Positions 16,744 through 24,357 of a stretch of 48,539 bases of DNA are shown here, piece after piece; positions within the stretch are counted from its first letter, which is position 1; each line of letters begins with the position of its first letter. Location: the NCBI GenBank assembly GCA_014360655.1, contig JACIXC010000019.1:1-48539 (forward strand), in the 5' to 3' direction. The stretch comes from Actinomycetota bacterium. GTDB lineage: Bacteria > Actinomycetota > Geothermincolia > Geothermincolales > RBG-13-55-18. Below the pieces are notes generated by a model that saw only the letters and a program-made list of their open reading frames with translations, was not told the origin of the DNA and did not search any database. Both the position numbers and the translations under genes were made by a program.

Positions 16744-18802
16744 CCTCCGAAGAGACGCCACCTCCCCCCTCGGCCGGCGTCAGGGGGAGGGTGAAGGAGA
16801 AGACGGTCCCGCCCCCCTCCCTGGGTTCATTCCATATCCTCCCACCGTGTCTTTCCACGATCTCGCGCGCTATGAAAAGCCCCATGCCCATTCCCGGGGT
16901 GGAGTGGTGCAGGGCGTCCTCGACCTGGTAGAAGCGCCGGAAGACCTTTTCCCTCTCCCCTTCCGGGATCCCCACACCGCGGTCGCGGACGGAGAGGAGA
17001 AAGGCCGTGCCGTCTTTCCCGGCCTCGATCTCCACCACGGAACGGGGCGGCGAGAAGGAAACCGCGTTCTCCAGGAGGATGAGCAGGACCTCCAGCAGCC
17101 TGTCCGTATCCGCCTCCAGTACCGTCTCTTCCCGGGGCAGGCGGAGCTCGAAATCGTTGTCGAAGCCTCGCCGGCGCATCTCCCGCACCGCTTCCGTCAC
17201 GACGGCCCGCACATCCGTGGGGCGTTTCTTGATCGTGAAGCGGCCTCTCTCGATTCGCGCTATGTCCAGGAGCTCGGAGACCAGGCGCGTTAGGCGGTCC
17301 ACGCCCCGCCCTATGGCCTGCATGAACTCCTCCCGTTGCTCGTCTCCCAGCTCCTTCCAGCGCTCGCTCAGGCTGGTCACGTAACCCTTGATGACGGTGA
17401 TGGGGTGGCGCATCTCGTGGGAGGCAACGTCCACGAAATCCTTGAGCTCATCCTCGTGGCGCAGCCTCTCGAGCTCCACGGATATCACCCGGGCCAGCGT
17501 CCCCGCCGTCTCGACGTCCCCGGCGCTCCATTCGCGAGGCTCCCGGTCATAGGCGGCGAGGTGCCCCGCCGCCTCCCCTTCCGCCGGCACCGGCACAAGC
17601 AGGCAGGAGCGGAAAGCGAAGCGGGATACCAGGGGATCCCGGTGCGAGCCGGGAACCAGGGAGAGATCGGGGAAAGCCGCGTAACCTTTTTCCCGCAACT
17701 CGTTCCAGGTGCGAAGCACCCCCTCCGCCTCTCCGTCGGGCAGGGCGAGGAACCTCTCCTCTCCCGCCAGGGTGGTTATGAGCGTGTGCCGTCCTCTCGC
17801 GAAAAGGTACAGGGCCGCGAGTTCACAACCCAGTGTCTCCCGCGCTCCCTCGAGCAGGGAAAAGATGTTTTCCATGGCGTCCGTGCCCAGGCCGAGGATC
17901 ACGCGGCTCACCTTGTCCCGGTGTTCGCGGGACCTCTTCGACTCCGTGATGTCGAGGGCGGTAAACACGGTCCCGGCGGAAAGGTCGCGGGGGTCCAGGA
18001 AGGTCGAGCTCAGGATGACGTCTATGATCCGCCCGTCCTTGCGCCTCCACCTGGTCTCCAAGGAACCCACGCCCCTCTCGGCGATATCCCGGTACTTCAC
18101 CTCTCCCACGCGCCTGTATTCCTCCTCGTCGGGGTAGAGGATCCTGGCGCTCCTTCCCACCAGCTCCTCTTCGCGGTAGCCGAGCATCTCGCAGAACCTT
18201 CCGTTCACCTGGAGGATGGTCCTCTCCGGGTAAGAGACCATGCCGATGCCGACCGGGGCGGCTCGGAAGATGCCGGCCAGCTCCGATTCCCTCTCCTGCA
18301 ACGCCCTCTCCGCCCGCCTGCGCTCGGTGATGTCGATGGCCAGCTCGAAGCGCGCGTCGCGCCCGTCCGGCCAGCGGATGAGGCGGTCAACGATGAGGTA
18401 ATCCCGGTCCAGCACCGGGTTGTGGTATTCCCAGTGGTGAGCCCGACCTGGGTTTGCCAGGAGGATGGGGTTGGTGCAGAAGGAGCAGGGCTCATCGAAA
18501 CCCTGGAACTCACGGTAGCAGATGCCTCCCGTGGGGTCCTTCCCGAACCTCTCCTTCAGCGCCCGGTTACAGAAGAGTATCTCGTGGCTCTCGGGATCGG
18601 ACACGTAGATGATCTCGTCGATGCTGTCGAAGATGGAGAGGAGCTGTTCCCTCTCGAGGTCGGCATCCTCCACCGCCGCGCTCAACCTGGAAAAAGAGTG
18701 CTCCAGCTCCTCCACGCGTTTCCGCAGGGCAGCGATCTCGGCGAGGAGCTCCTCCCGGCTCTTTTCTGCCTCCCCGCCCGTCCCGTTCTCCAGCATCGCC
18801 AT
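16733..18802 (-). CDS. PAS-PAS-GAF sensor histidine kinase
   Basis: 689 residues, cytosolic. A short coiled coil (about 12-45) is followed by a PAS domain (50-165) that contains a CxxC (EPCSFCTNP), a second PAS (170-295), a GAF domain (305-445), HisKA with phospho-His near 462 (VASHEMRHP) and HATPase_c. The N box is LLENAVSFSPP, with Glu where Asp is common before Asn. G1 is DRGVGIP and G2 is GMGMGLFI. The catalytic half closely resembles the 1199-residue kinase (FYQVEDALHHSTPG against FYQVGDVLHHAGPG), so these are paralogues with different sensory parts. The CxxC in the first PAS hints at redox or metal sensing (inference). Its end overlaps the MEDS kinase start. Confidence 0.9.
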   Translation of the reverse strand: MAMLENGTGGEAEKSREELLAEIAALRKRVEELEHSFSRLSAAVEDADLEREQLLSIFDSIDEIIYVSDPESHEILFCNRALKERFGKDPTGGICYREFQGFDEPCSFCTNPILLANPGRAHHWEYHNPVLDRDYLIVDRLIRWPDGRDARFELAIDITERRRAERALQERESELAGIFRAAPVGIGMVSYPERTILQVNGRFCEMLGYREEELVGRSARILYPDEEEYRRVGEVKYRDIAERGVGSLETRWRRKDGRIIDVILSSTFLDPRDLSAGTVFTALDITESKRSREHRDKVSRVILGLGTDAMENIFSLLEGARETLGCELAALYLFARGRHTLITTLAGEERFLALPDGEAEGVLRTWNELREKGYAAFPDLSLVPGSHRDPLVSRFAFRSCLLVPVPAEGEAAGHLAAYDREPREWSAGDVETAGTLARVISVELERLRHEDELKDFVDVASHEMRHPITVIKGYVTSLSERWKELGDEQREEFMQAIGRGVDRLTRLVSELLDIARIERGRFTIKKRPTDVRAVVTEAVREMRRRGFDNDFELRLPREETVLEADTDRLLEVLLILLENAVSFSPPRSVVEIEAGKDGTAFLLSVRDRGVGIPEGEREKVFRRFYQVEDALHHSTPGMGMGLFIAREIVERHGGRIWNEPREGGGTVFSFTLPLTPAEGGGGVSSEDEA

Positions 18803-19460
18803 CCACCCCAGACTCTCCCCGAGGGTGAAACCGCCGTTCCCGTATCCCCCTTCTGTTTTCGTCTTCCCCTTGGATATATTTTACCCGCCGACCTGACCGA
18901 ATGGCCAGGAAGCGGCCATTTCCTCCTTAGCCTCGTCGAGGTTTTCGCTTCCTCGACCGACCCGGGCATTGGGGAGGGTGGGTTGAGCGTCCTTGAACAC
19001 TTGAGATATCCGCCCTTTCTTCCTCGCTCAGCTGTTCTTGTCGGGATGACATGATGGTCTCTCAACCTTTTCAACCAACAGCGCCTGCCGAAACGTTACA
19101 GGATCGCGTCCTTTCCGGCGGCAGGTTGACCGTGGGTCAACGGGACGGCCGCGCAAGGCGGCCGTGCATGCGGCCCTTGCGGGCGTTTACGGGTTTTTGC
19201 GCGGGCTTTCCTGCTTCTTACGGGCTCCGTTGCGCTACTTTACATGCTCTGCCGACTTTTGTGCGGGCTTTACGGGCTTTTGCCCGCATTATTCATATTG
19301 TCACCGTGATGCGCGATAATCAATGTAGCCGAGTTTGACGCAGCCGGGTTCGCAAGAGCGCGTCCCGGGAAGGAGCCCCCAGGGACATGCGGGGCGCGCG
19401 GCCATGGCGGGTCATGGTAGGTAAAGGACGCGCGGGAAAGGGGGTGCCGCTGCCGGGAAG
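18803..19460. other. 658-bp divergent intergenic region with inverted repeats
   Basis: Separates the leftward kinase pair from the rightward kinase. No coding frame is convincing. It contains a 7-bp inverted repeat GTTGACC-GTG-GGTCAAC (19125-19141), a nearby GC-rich hairpin (GGCCGC-GCAA-GGCGGCC area, about 19147-19165), and a run of GGGCTTT/CGGGTTTTTGC-like words at 19180-19285. These look regulatory or like decayed sequence. Confidence 0.55.
19125..19141. promoter_or_regulatory. Perfect 7-bp inverted repeat, candidate operator
   Basis: GTTGACC and GGTCAAC are separated by three bases (GTG). Two-fold symmetry with a 10-bp centre-to-centre spacing fits a dimeric HTH regulator. It lies about 320 bp before the kinase start at 19461. 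No regulator gene is adjacent, so its partner is unknown. Confidence 0.4.
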
Positions 19461-20927
19461 ATGGCGGAAGAAGGATCGAGGGTCGCTTCCGGGGACTATT
19501 TCCGACGCCTCATAGATTACGCCCTGGACGTCATAACCGTGCTCGACGGGGAGGGCAGGGTTATGTACAATAGTCCCTCCCTCAAGCGGATCCTGGGTTA
19601 CGAGCAGGATGAGCTGAACGGCAGGTCGTGCTTCGATTTCGTGCACCCCGAGGATGCGCCTGAGGTGCTGAAAGCCTTCTATGAGAGCAGGGAGAAGCCC
19701 GGCGTTTCGGAGACGGTGGAATACCGCTTCCGGCACAAGGACGGGAGCTGGCGCTACCTGGAATCGGTGGCCAGCAACCTCATCCAGGACCAGGTGGTGC
19801 GGGGACTGGTGGTCAGCTCCCGCGACGTGACCGACCGCAAGCGGATGGAGATGGGGCTTCGCGAGTCCGAGTTGATGCACCGTGGCCTGATCAGCATATC
19901 CCCGGACGCCGTGACCGTCTCGGACCTCGAGGGCAACATAACCTACGTATCGCCCCAGACGCTGAAGCTGCACGGCTTCAAGCGCGAGGAGGAGATGCTG
20001 GGGATGAACGCCATACGCCTGGCGGCCCCCGAGGACCGCGAGAAGGCCCTGGCCATATACCAGATGACCCTGGAGGAAGGGGCGGTGAAGGGCGCCGAGC
20101 TCGCCGCCCTGCGCCGTGACGGCAGCCGCATCATGGTGGAGATGAACATCACCCTCGTCCGCGATGCCCATGGAGAGCCCCGGGCCCTGGTGGCCTTCAC
20201 GCGCGACATCACCGATAGGAAAAGAATGGAAATGGAGCTCCAGAACCGCAACGAGGAGCTGGAGGCCTTCGCCCACACCATATCCCACGACCTCCTCACC
20301 CCGGTGGCCATCGTGGAGGGTTACGCCAAGGCGGCCCTGGAGGCGGACGCAGAAGGCCGCGCGGAAGCGGAGAGGGAGTGCCTGGAGGCCATCGCGCGGG
20401 GGGCGAAGCGCATGAGCGAGCTCATCACCTCCCTCCTGCAGTACGCGCAGGCCGGCCACGCGGACCTGGAATCGCTGAGTGTGGATTGCGAGGAAATTCT
20501 CCTGGAAGTGCTCATGGACCTCGAGGAGGAGATCAGGAAGGCCGGCGTTTCCATCTCCATCCAGGACCACCTGCCCGCGGTGAAGGCGGAGCCGGTGAAG
20601 CTGCGGCAGGTCTTCTCCAACCTCATAGGTAACGCCCTGAAGCACATGGGCGCGGTGAAAAACCCGCGCGTAGAGGTGGGAGCCGCGCGGCGGAAAGGGC
20701 TGGTGACCTTCCACGTGCGTGACAACGGCGTGGGTATCCCCCCCTCCATCCAGCGGCAGATCTTCGAGCCCTTCAAGCGTTTTTCCCTGGAGGGGACCCC
20801 CGGCCTGGGGATCGGCCTCTCCACCGTGAAACGCGCGGTGAGGACCTGGGGCGGGGACACCTGGGTGGAATCCACGCCCGGGGAGGGGACCACCTTCTAC
20901 TTCACCGTCCCCGCCGCGGAGGATTGA
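19461..20927 (+). CDS. PAS-PAS sensor histidine kinase
   Basis: 488 residues, cytosolic. PAS 1 (about 11-128) closely resembles the first PAS of the 1199-residue kinase (YFRRLIDYALDVITVLDGEG against YFRLLVENALDLIVVLDGEG). PAS 2 spans about 138-256. HisKA has the phospho-His at residue 276 (TISHDLLTP). HATPase_c has N box IGNALKHMG, G1 DNGVGIPP and G2 GLGIGLSTVK. No receiver or membrane segment. The HDLLTP variant and the 'EELEAFAHTISHDL' lead-in are typical of phytochrome-like/PAS kinases. Start ATG 19461 has only a weak GGGAAG upstream. Transcribed away from the kinase pair; partner regulator unknown, with the CheY at 14211 possible. Confidence 0.9.
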   Translation: MAEEGSRVASGDYFRRLIDYALDVITVLDGEGRVMYNSPSLKRILGYEQDELNGRSCFDFVHPEDAPEVLKAFYESREKPGVSETVEYRFRHKDGSWRYLESVASNLIQDQVVRGLVVSSRDVTDRKRMEMGLRESELMHRGLISISPDAVTVSDLEGNITYVSPQTLKLHGFKREEEMLGMNAIRLAAPEDREKALAIYQMTLEEGAVKGAELAALRRDGSRIMVEMNITLVRDAHGEPRALVAFTRDITDRKRMEMELQNRNEELEAFAHTISHDLLTPVAIVEGYAKAALEADAEGRAEAERECLEAIARGAKRMSELITSLLQYAQAGHADLESLSVDCEEILLEVLMDLEEEIRKAGVSISIQDHLPAVKAEPVKLRQVFSNLIGNALKHMGAVKNPRVEVGAARRKGLVTFHVRDNGVGIPPSIQRQIFEPFKRFSLEGTPGLGIGLSTVKRAVRTWGGDTWVESTPGEGTTFYFTVPAAED

Positions 20928-21322
20928 CCCACGGCGCACATCGCGCCGCGCGGGACCGCGGGCGTCTCTCCCGGCGGGTTGTTTCGAGAAAACGAAGAAA
21001 AGAGATGATGCGCCGTCGCCTGGAGGGCTCGCGGCGGCAGAGGACATCTTGCCAGGCGGGTGTGGCGTCCGCGTGTGAGCCGCTTACGGGTGTGCCGCCT
21101 GGCAGCCGGTCCCGCAAGGGACTCGAAGGGTAGGGTGACGATCCGGGACGGGGCGGTGCCGCAACGGAGCGAGGCCGCCGGGGGATCTTTCACTGCTTGC
21201 GTCGTATACTTTATGGGAACCCGGGATGGGAACCCGGAGAGGCGCGGCGAGACAAGGGAAGGTTGTCGCGGCCGTTCCCGCGCATGGCGCCACGCACACG
21301 AAAAAAAGGAGAGCGAGGAGAA
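20928..21322. other. Structured intergenic region, possible RNA leader or terminators
   Basis: A 395-bp gap between a kinase and the Cys-cluster gene on the same strand. It has a perfect 10-bp stem TGCCAGGCGG/CCGCCTGGCA (21050-21059 with 21095-21104) enclosing 35 bases, then a second hairpin GGCGG...CCGCC around 21150-21180. No T-run follows the first, so it is not a standard terminator. No coding frame is convincing. A structured leader RNA is possible; I recognise no known riboswitch consensus. Confidence 0.4.
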
Positions 21323-21820
21323 GTGGAAACGGACCTCAAAAAGATACGCAGGATGGCAAGGGAACGCGAGGCGGAAGTCGACGCGTTCATCGAGGAGCTG
21401 AAAAGCAGGCGCGTATCCAAGCGCAGGCTGGACGCAGCACTGAAGCGCTTCATGAAGGAAGCCATGCCCGCCTTCGACTGCACCAGGTGCGCCGCCTGCT
21501 GCAAGGAGGCTTACGTGGTGGTGGAAACGCCGGACATCGCCCGCCTCGCCTCGGCCGCGGGCATGAAGAGGTCGGAGTTCCGCGCCGCTTACGTGGGCAG
21601 GAACGAGGACCGCGACACCTGCCTTAACCGCCGCCCCTGCCCCTTCCTGAAGCGCAACCTCTGCGTCCACTACGAGGCGCGCCCGGACTGCTGCCGCGAG
21701 TACCCGTTCTCCCTGGCCGTGGACAGCACCGATAAGCTCGACAACCTCTCGGCCAACTACCTAGTGTGCCCCGTGGTCTTTCATGCCGTGGAAAGGTTGC
21801 GCGCCGAGTTCTCCGCTTGA
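21323..21820 (+). CDS. YkgJ-type Cys-cluster protein (CxxCxxCC family)
   Basis: 165 residues from GTG 21323, preceded by AAGGAG; upstream in-frame codons look non-coding. A helical N-terminus (about 1-50) is followed by the cluster C53-x2-C56-x2-CC59-60 and then the downstream Cys of the family (DTCLNRRPCPFLKRNLC, YEARPDCCREYP). This pattern defines the YkgJ/UPF0153 family, presumed Fe-S or zinc binding, of unknown reaction. It stands 258 bp before the DUF134 gene, which has its own promoter, so the two are probably separate units. Confidence 0.85.
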   Translation: METDLKKIRRMAREREAEVDAFIEELKSRRVSKRRLDAALKRFMKEAMPAFDCTRCAACCKEAYVVVETPDIARLASAAGMKRSEFRAAYVGRNEDRDTCLNRRPCPFLKRNLCVHYEARPDCCREYPFSLAVDSTDKLDNLSANYLVCPVVFHAVERLRAEFSA

Positions 21821-22004
21821 CCGCGTTCGCGATCTAACCGTTCCGGGACCGCGGGAGGCCAAGTTCCGGGGGAATATACCGGGCATGAGGATCCAGTATG
21901 TGTGCCGTGCCGTTGCGCCTGACGTGCGGCAATGAGTTGTGCCGGAAAAGCGCGTGTTTCCACGAAAGGGAAGGCGGCACCCCAGGGGCATCGTGGCGCC
22001 CCGG

Positions 22005-22033
22005 TTGTTTCCTGCCGCGCTTGCATTTAGAAT
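22005..22033 (+). promoter_or_regulatory. Promoter of the DUF134 gene
   Basis: TTGTTT (22005-22010), a 17-bp spacer, and TAGAAT (22028-22033), 46 bp before the TTG start codon at 22079. Spacing is optimal and both boxes match consensus at most positions. Confidence 0.55.
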
Positions 22034-22078
22034 ACCCTTAACGAGCATAAGCACACATCTACTGGATGGAGGTATATT

Positions 22079-22471
22079 TTGCCAAGACCGATCAAGCCCA
22101 AGCTGGTGAAGGAAGCGCCCAAGGCGGATTACTACAAGCCGCGCGGGATCCCCCTGGGGCAACTGGATGAAACCCTCATGCGGTTAGAGGAGCTGGAGGC
22201 GCTGCGCCTGGTGGACCTGGAGGGAATGTACCAGGAGGATGCCGCGCGGGAGATGGGCATCTCCCGCCAGACCCTGCAGCGCATGGTCACCGAGGCGCGC
22301 GCCAAGCTCATCGACGCCATCTACGCGGGCAAGGCGGTGCGCATCGAGGGGGGGACCTACATCATGCAGGAAGGGGCCGGCCGTTACCGCTGCGGAAGGT
22401 GCGGCGACATCATAGCGCCCGGGTACGGCAGGCGCAGGAAGGGATGGAAGTGCCCCTCGTGTGACGGTTAG
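22079..22471 (+). CDS. DUF134/UPF0251 family DNA-binding protein
   Basis: 130 residues. The N-terminal PRP-x-KPK-x5-AP wording and the central helix-turn-helix (EDAAREMGISRQTLQRMVTEA, about 53-73) fit the DUF134 family. A C-terminal zinc ribbon is clear: C105-x2-C108 and C125-x2-C128. The start is TTG 22079 with GGAGG six bases upstream (GGAGGTATATTTTG); no ATG is better placed. Presumed transcriptional regulator, often found beside metal or redox genes; its target here is unknown. It is 61 bp upstream of the acyl-CoA synthetase gene on the same strand, so it may be co-transcribed with it or control it (inference). Confidence 0.88.
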   Translation: MPRPIKPKLVKEAPKADYYKPRGIPLGQLDETLMRLEELEALRLVDLEGMYQEDAAREMGISRQTLQRMVTEARAKLIDAIYAGKAVRIEGGTYIMQEGAGRYRCGRCGDIIAPGYGRRRKGWKCPSCDG

Positions 22472-22532
22472 ATCCCGGCGGCAGGCCTTGTCGACAGTCC
22501 GAGTTCCACGTTCAGCAGGGGAGGGGATACCG

Positions 22533-24344
22533 ATGACCGATTTTGCCGGCTTTTACCGGGATATCCTGGCTTCTTTCGCCGCCTACCCGGCCATCATCCA
22601 CGGGGACCGCACCATCACCTACCGTGAGCTGGACGAGCGGACCAACCAGCTGGCCCGTGCCCTGCTGGGGCTGGGAGTGAAGCGCGACGAGAACATCGGC
22701 ATAGCCGAGTACAACACGCCGGCCTTCCTGGAGACGGTGGCGGCGGCATGGAAGATAACCGCCCGCGCGGTCACCTTGAATTTCAAGTTCAAGGAATGGG
22801 AGTTGAAGCACGTGATCGAGGACGCGGAGATGCACACCGTGATCTTCAACGAGGACATCGCCGACCGCATGGCGAATCTGAGGCCCGAGCTTCCGGGCGT
22901 GAAGAATTACGTGATCATCGGTGACCGCCGCGTGGAAGGCATGCTCAACTACGAGGAGCTGGTGGAGAAGGAGCCCCGCAGCCGCCCTACCCCTCCCTGG
23001 GAGGGCTTCCGGGACGACGACATCGTGGTCATCATGTACACGGGAGGGACGACGGGTTATCCCAAGGGCGTCATCTACACGCACGACCAGGTCCTCAGTG
23101 CCCCCCTGGAGGCGATGATACGCAACCTCGCGGGGGGTTTGTCAGACCTTTCCAGGGCGCCGCGCCAGGTCTTCGAGGGCATCGAGAAGACCCTGCACAT
23201 CCCGGGCACCGCCCGCGCCCTTCCCTGGCTGCTCTCCCGCAACGCCACCCGCAAGGCCCTTGTGGTGGCGGGGAAAAAGGCGGGGCCCTTCATCAAGTGG
23301 GCCCCCGACCCGGTGATGCGGGCCTCGCTATGGCTCATGGCCAGGCTGACGGGGGGAAAGGTAAGGATGGTCCTTGCCAGCCCCATGATGCACGCCTGGG
23401 CCTACAACCACGCCCTCATCGGGATGATCGGGGGGTTCACGAGCATCATGCTCCCCTCCAAGGGCTTCGACGTGCAGGAGATGCTGCAGGCCATCGAGAA
23501 GCACCGCGCCAACGTGCTGGTGGCGGTGGGCGACGGGCAGTGCCGCCCCTTCGCCGACGAGCTCGACCGGGCGGCCGCCGGGGGGCGCAGGTACGACCTC
23601 TCCTCCCTACTGGTAATCCTTTCCAGTGGCATGGCGCTATCCGTGGACGTGAAGCGACGCCTCCTCGACCACCTGCCACAGCTGATCATCCTGGACGTGC
23701 TCGCCTCCACGGAGGGTCACTACATCTCCGTCACCCCCTACACCGCGGCCGACCGCGAGCTGGAGAAGACGGTCTTCCGGGTGAGCGACATGGTCAAAGT
23801 GATAACCGAGGACGGGGCGGAAGCCCGCCCCGGGGAGATCGGCGAGGTGGCGGTGGCCCGGGAGCACCAGGGGTCCTCCGGGTATTACCGCGACGCGGAG
23901 AAGACGGCCCGCACCTACCGCCGGGTGGGTGGCAAGACCTACATCTTCACGGGCGACATGGCCATGGTGGACGAGAGGGGGCATATCCACCTCATCGGGA
24001 GGGGATCCGGGTGCATCAACACCGGCGGGGAGAAGGTGTTTCCCGAGGAGGTGGAGGAAGTGATCAACCGCCACCCGGCGGTGGAGCTCTCCGGGGTGAC
24101 TTCCGTCCCCCACCCCCGCTGGGGGGAGGCGGTGACCGCGGTCATCCAGCCCAAGCCGGGGGCTTCGCTCACGGATGAGGAGATCATTTCCTGGTGCAAA
24201 CAGCACCTGGCCGATTACAAGGCCCCCAAGTACGTGCTCTTCGTGGACGAGCTCCCACGCCTCATAACCGGCAAGGTCCATTACCGGGAGATAAAGAAGC
24301 TGGTGAGCGAGAAATACGAGCGGGGCGAGATGGCCGTCGATTAG
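22533..24344 (+). CDS. AMP-binding acyl-CoA synthetase (FadD-like)
   Basis: 603 residues from ATG 22533 (GGGGAGGGG upstream; the 24-residue extension is unlikely). Class I adenylate-forming enzyme: P-loop YTGGTTGYPKGV (about 169-180), A5-type ASTEGHY, A7 GDMAMVDERG, A8 GSGCINTGGEKVFPEEVEEV, and the C-terminal catalytic Lys in LITGKVHYR. It activates a carboxylic acid with ATP and joins it to CoA, in the cytoplasm. It is about 80 residues longer than typical medium-chain members because of an extra helical segment after the P-loop (about 200-265). Substrate not readable; fatty or aromatic acid. Ends 13 bp from the convergent Pup-ligase-like gene. Confidence 0.9.
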   Translation: MTDFAGFYRDILASFAAYPAIIHGDRTITYRELDERTNQLARALLGLGVKRDENIGIAEYNTPAFLETVAAAWKITARAVTLNFKFKEWELKHVIEDAEMHTVIFNEDIADRMANLRPELPGVKNYVIIGDRRVEGMLNYEELVEKEPRSRPTPPWEGFRDDDIVVIMYTGGTTGYPKGVIYTHDQVLSAPLEAMIRNLAGGLSDLSRAPRQVFEGIEKTLHIPGTARALPWLLSRNATRKALVVAGKKAGPFIKWAPDPVMRASLWLMARLTGGKVRMVLASPMMHAWAYNHALIGMIGGFTSIMLPSKGFDVQEMLQAIEKHRANVLVAVGDGQCRPFADELDRAAAGGRRYDLSSLLVILSSGMALSVDVKRRLLDHLPQLIILDVLASTEGHYISVTPYTAADRELEKTVFRVSDMVKVITEDGAEARPGEIGEVAVAREHQGSSGYYRDAEKTARTYRRVGGKTYIFTGDMAMVDERGHIHLIGRGSGCINTGGEKVFPEEVEEVINRHPAVELSGVTSVPHPRWGEAVTAVIQPKPGASLTDEEIISWCKQHLADYKAPKYVLFVDELPRLITGKVHYREIKKLVSEKYERGEMAVD

Positions 24345-24357
24345 GCGCGACCGGGTT

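Noticed and set aside
20928-21322. Known riboswitch (for example cobalamin or c-di-GMP) in the structured gap
   Set aside because: I see none of the conserved core words of those classes; only generic hairpins.
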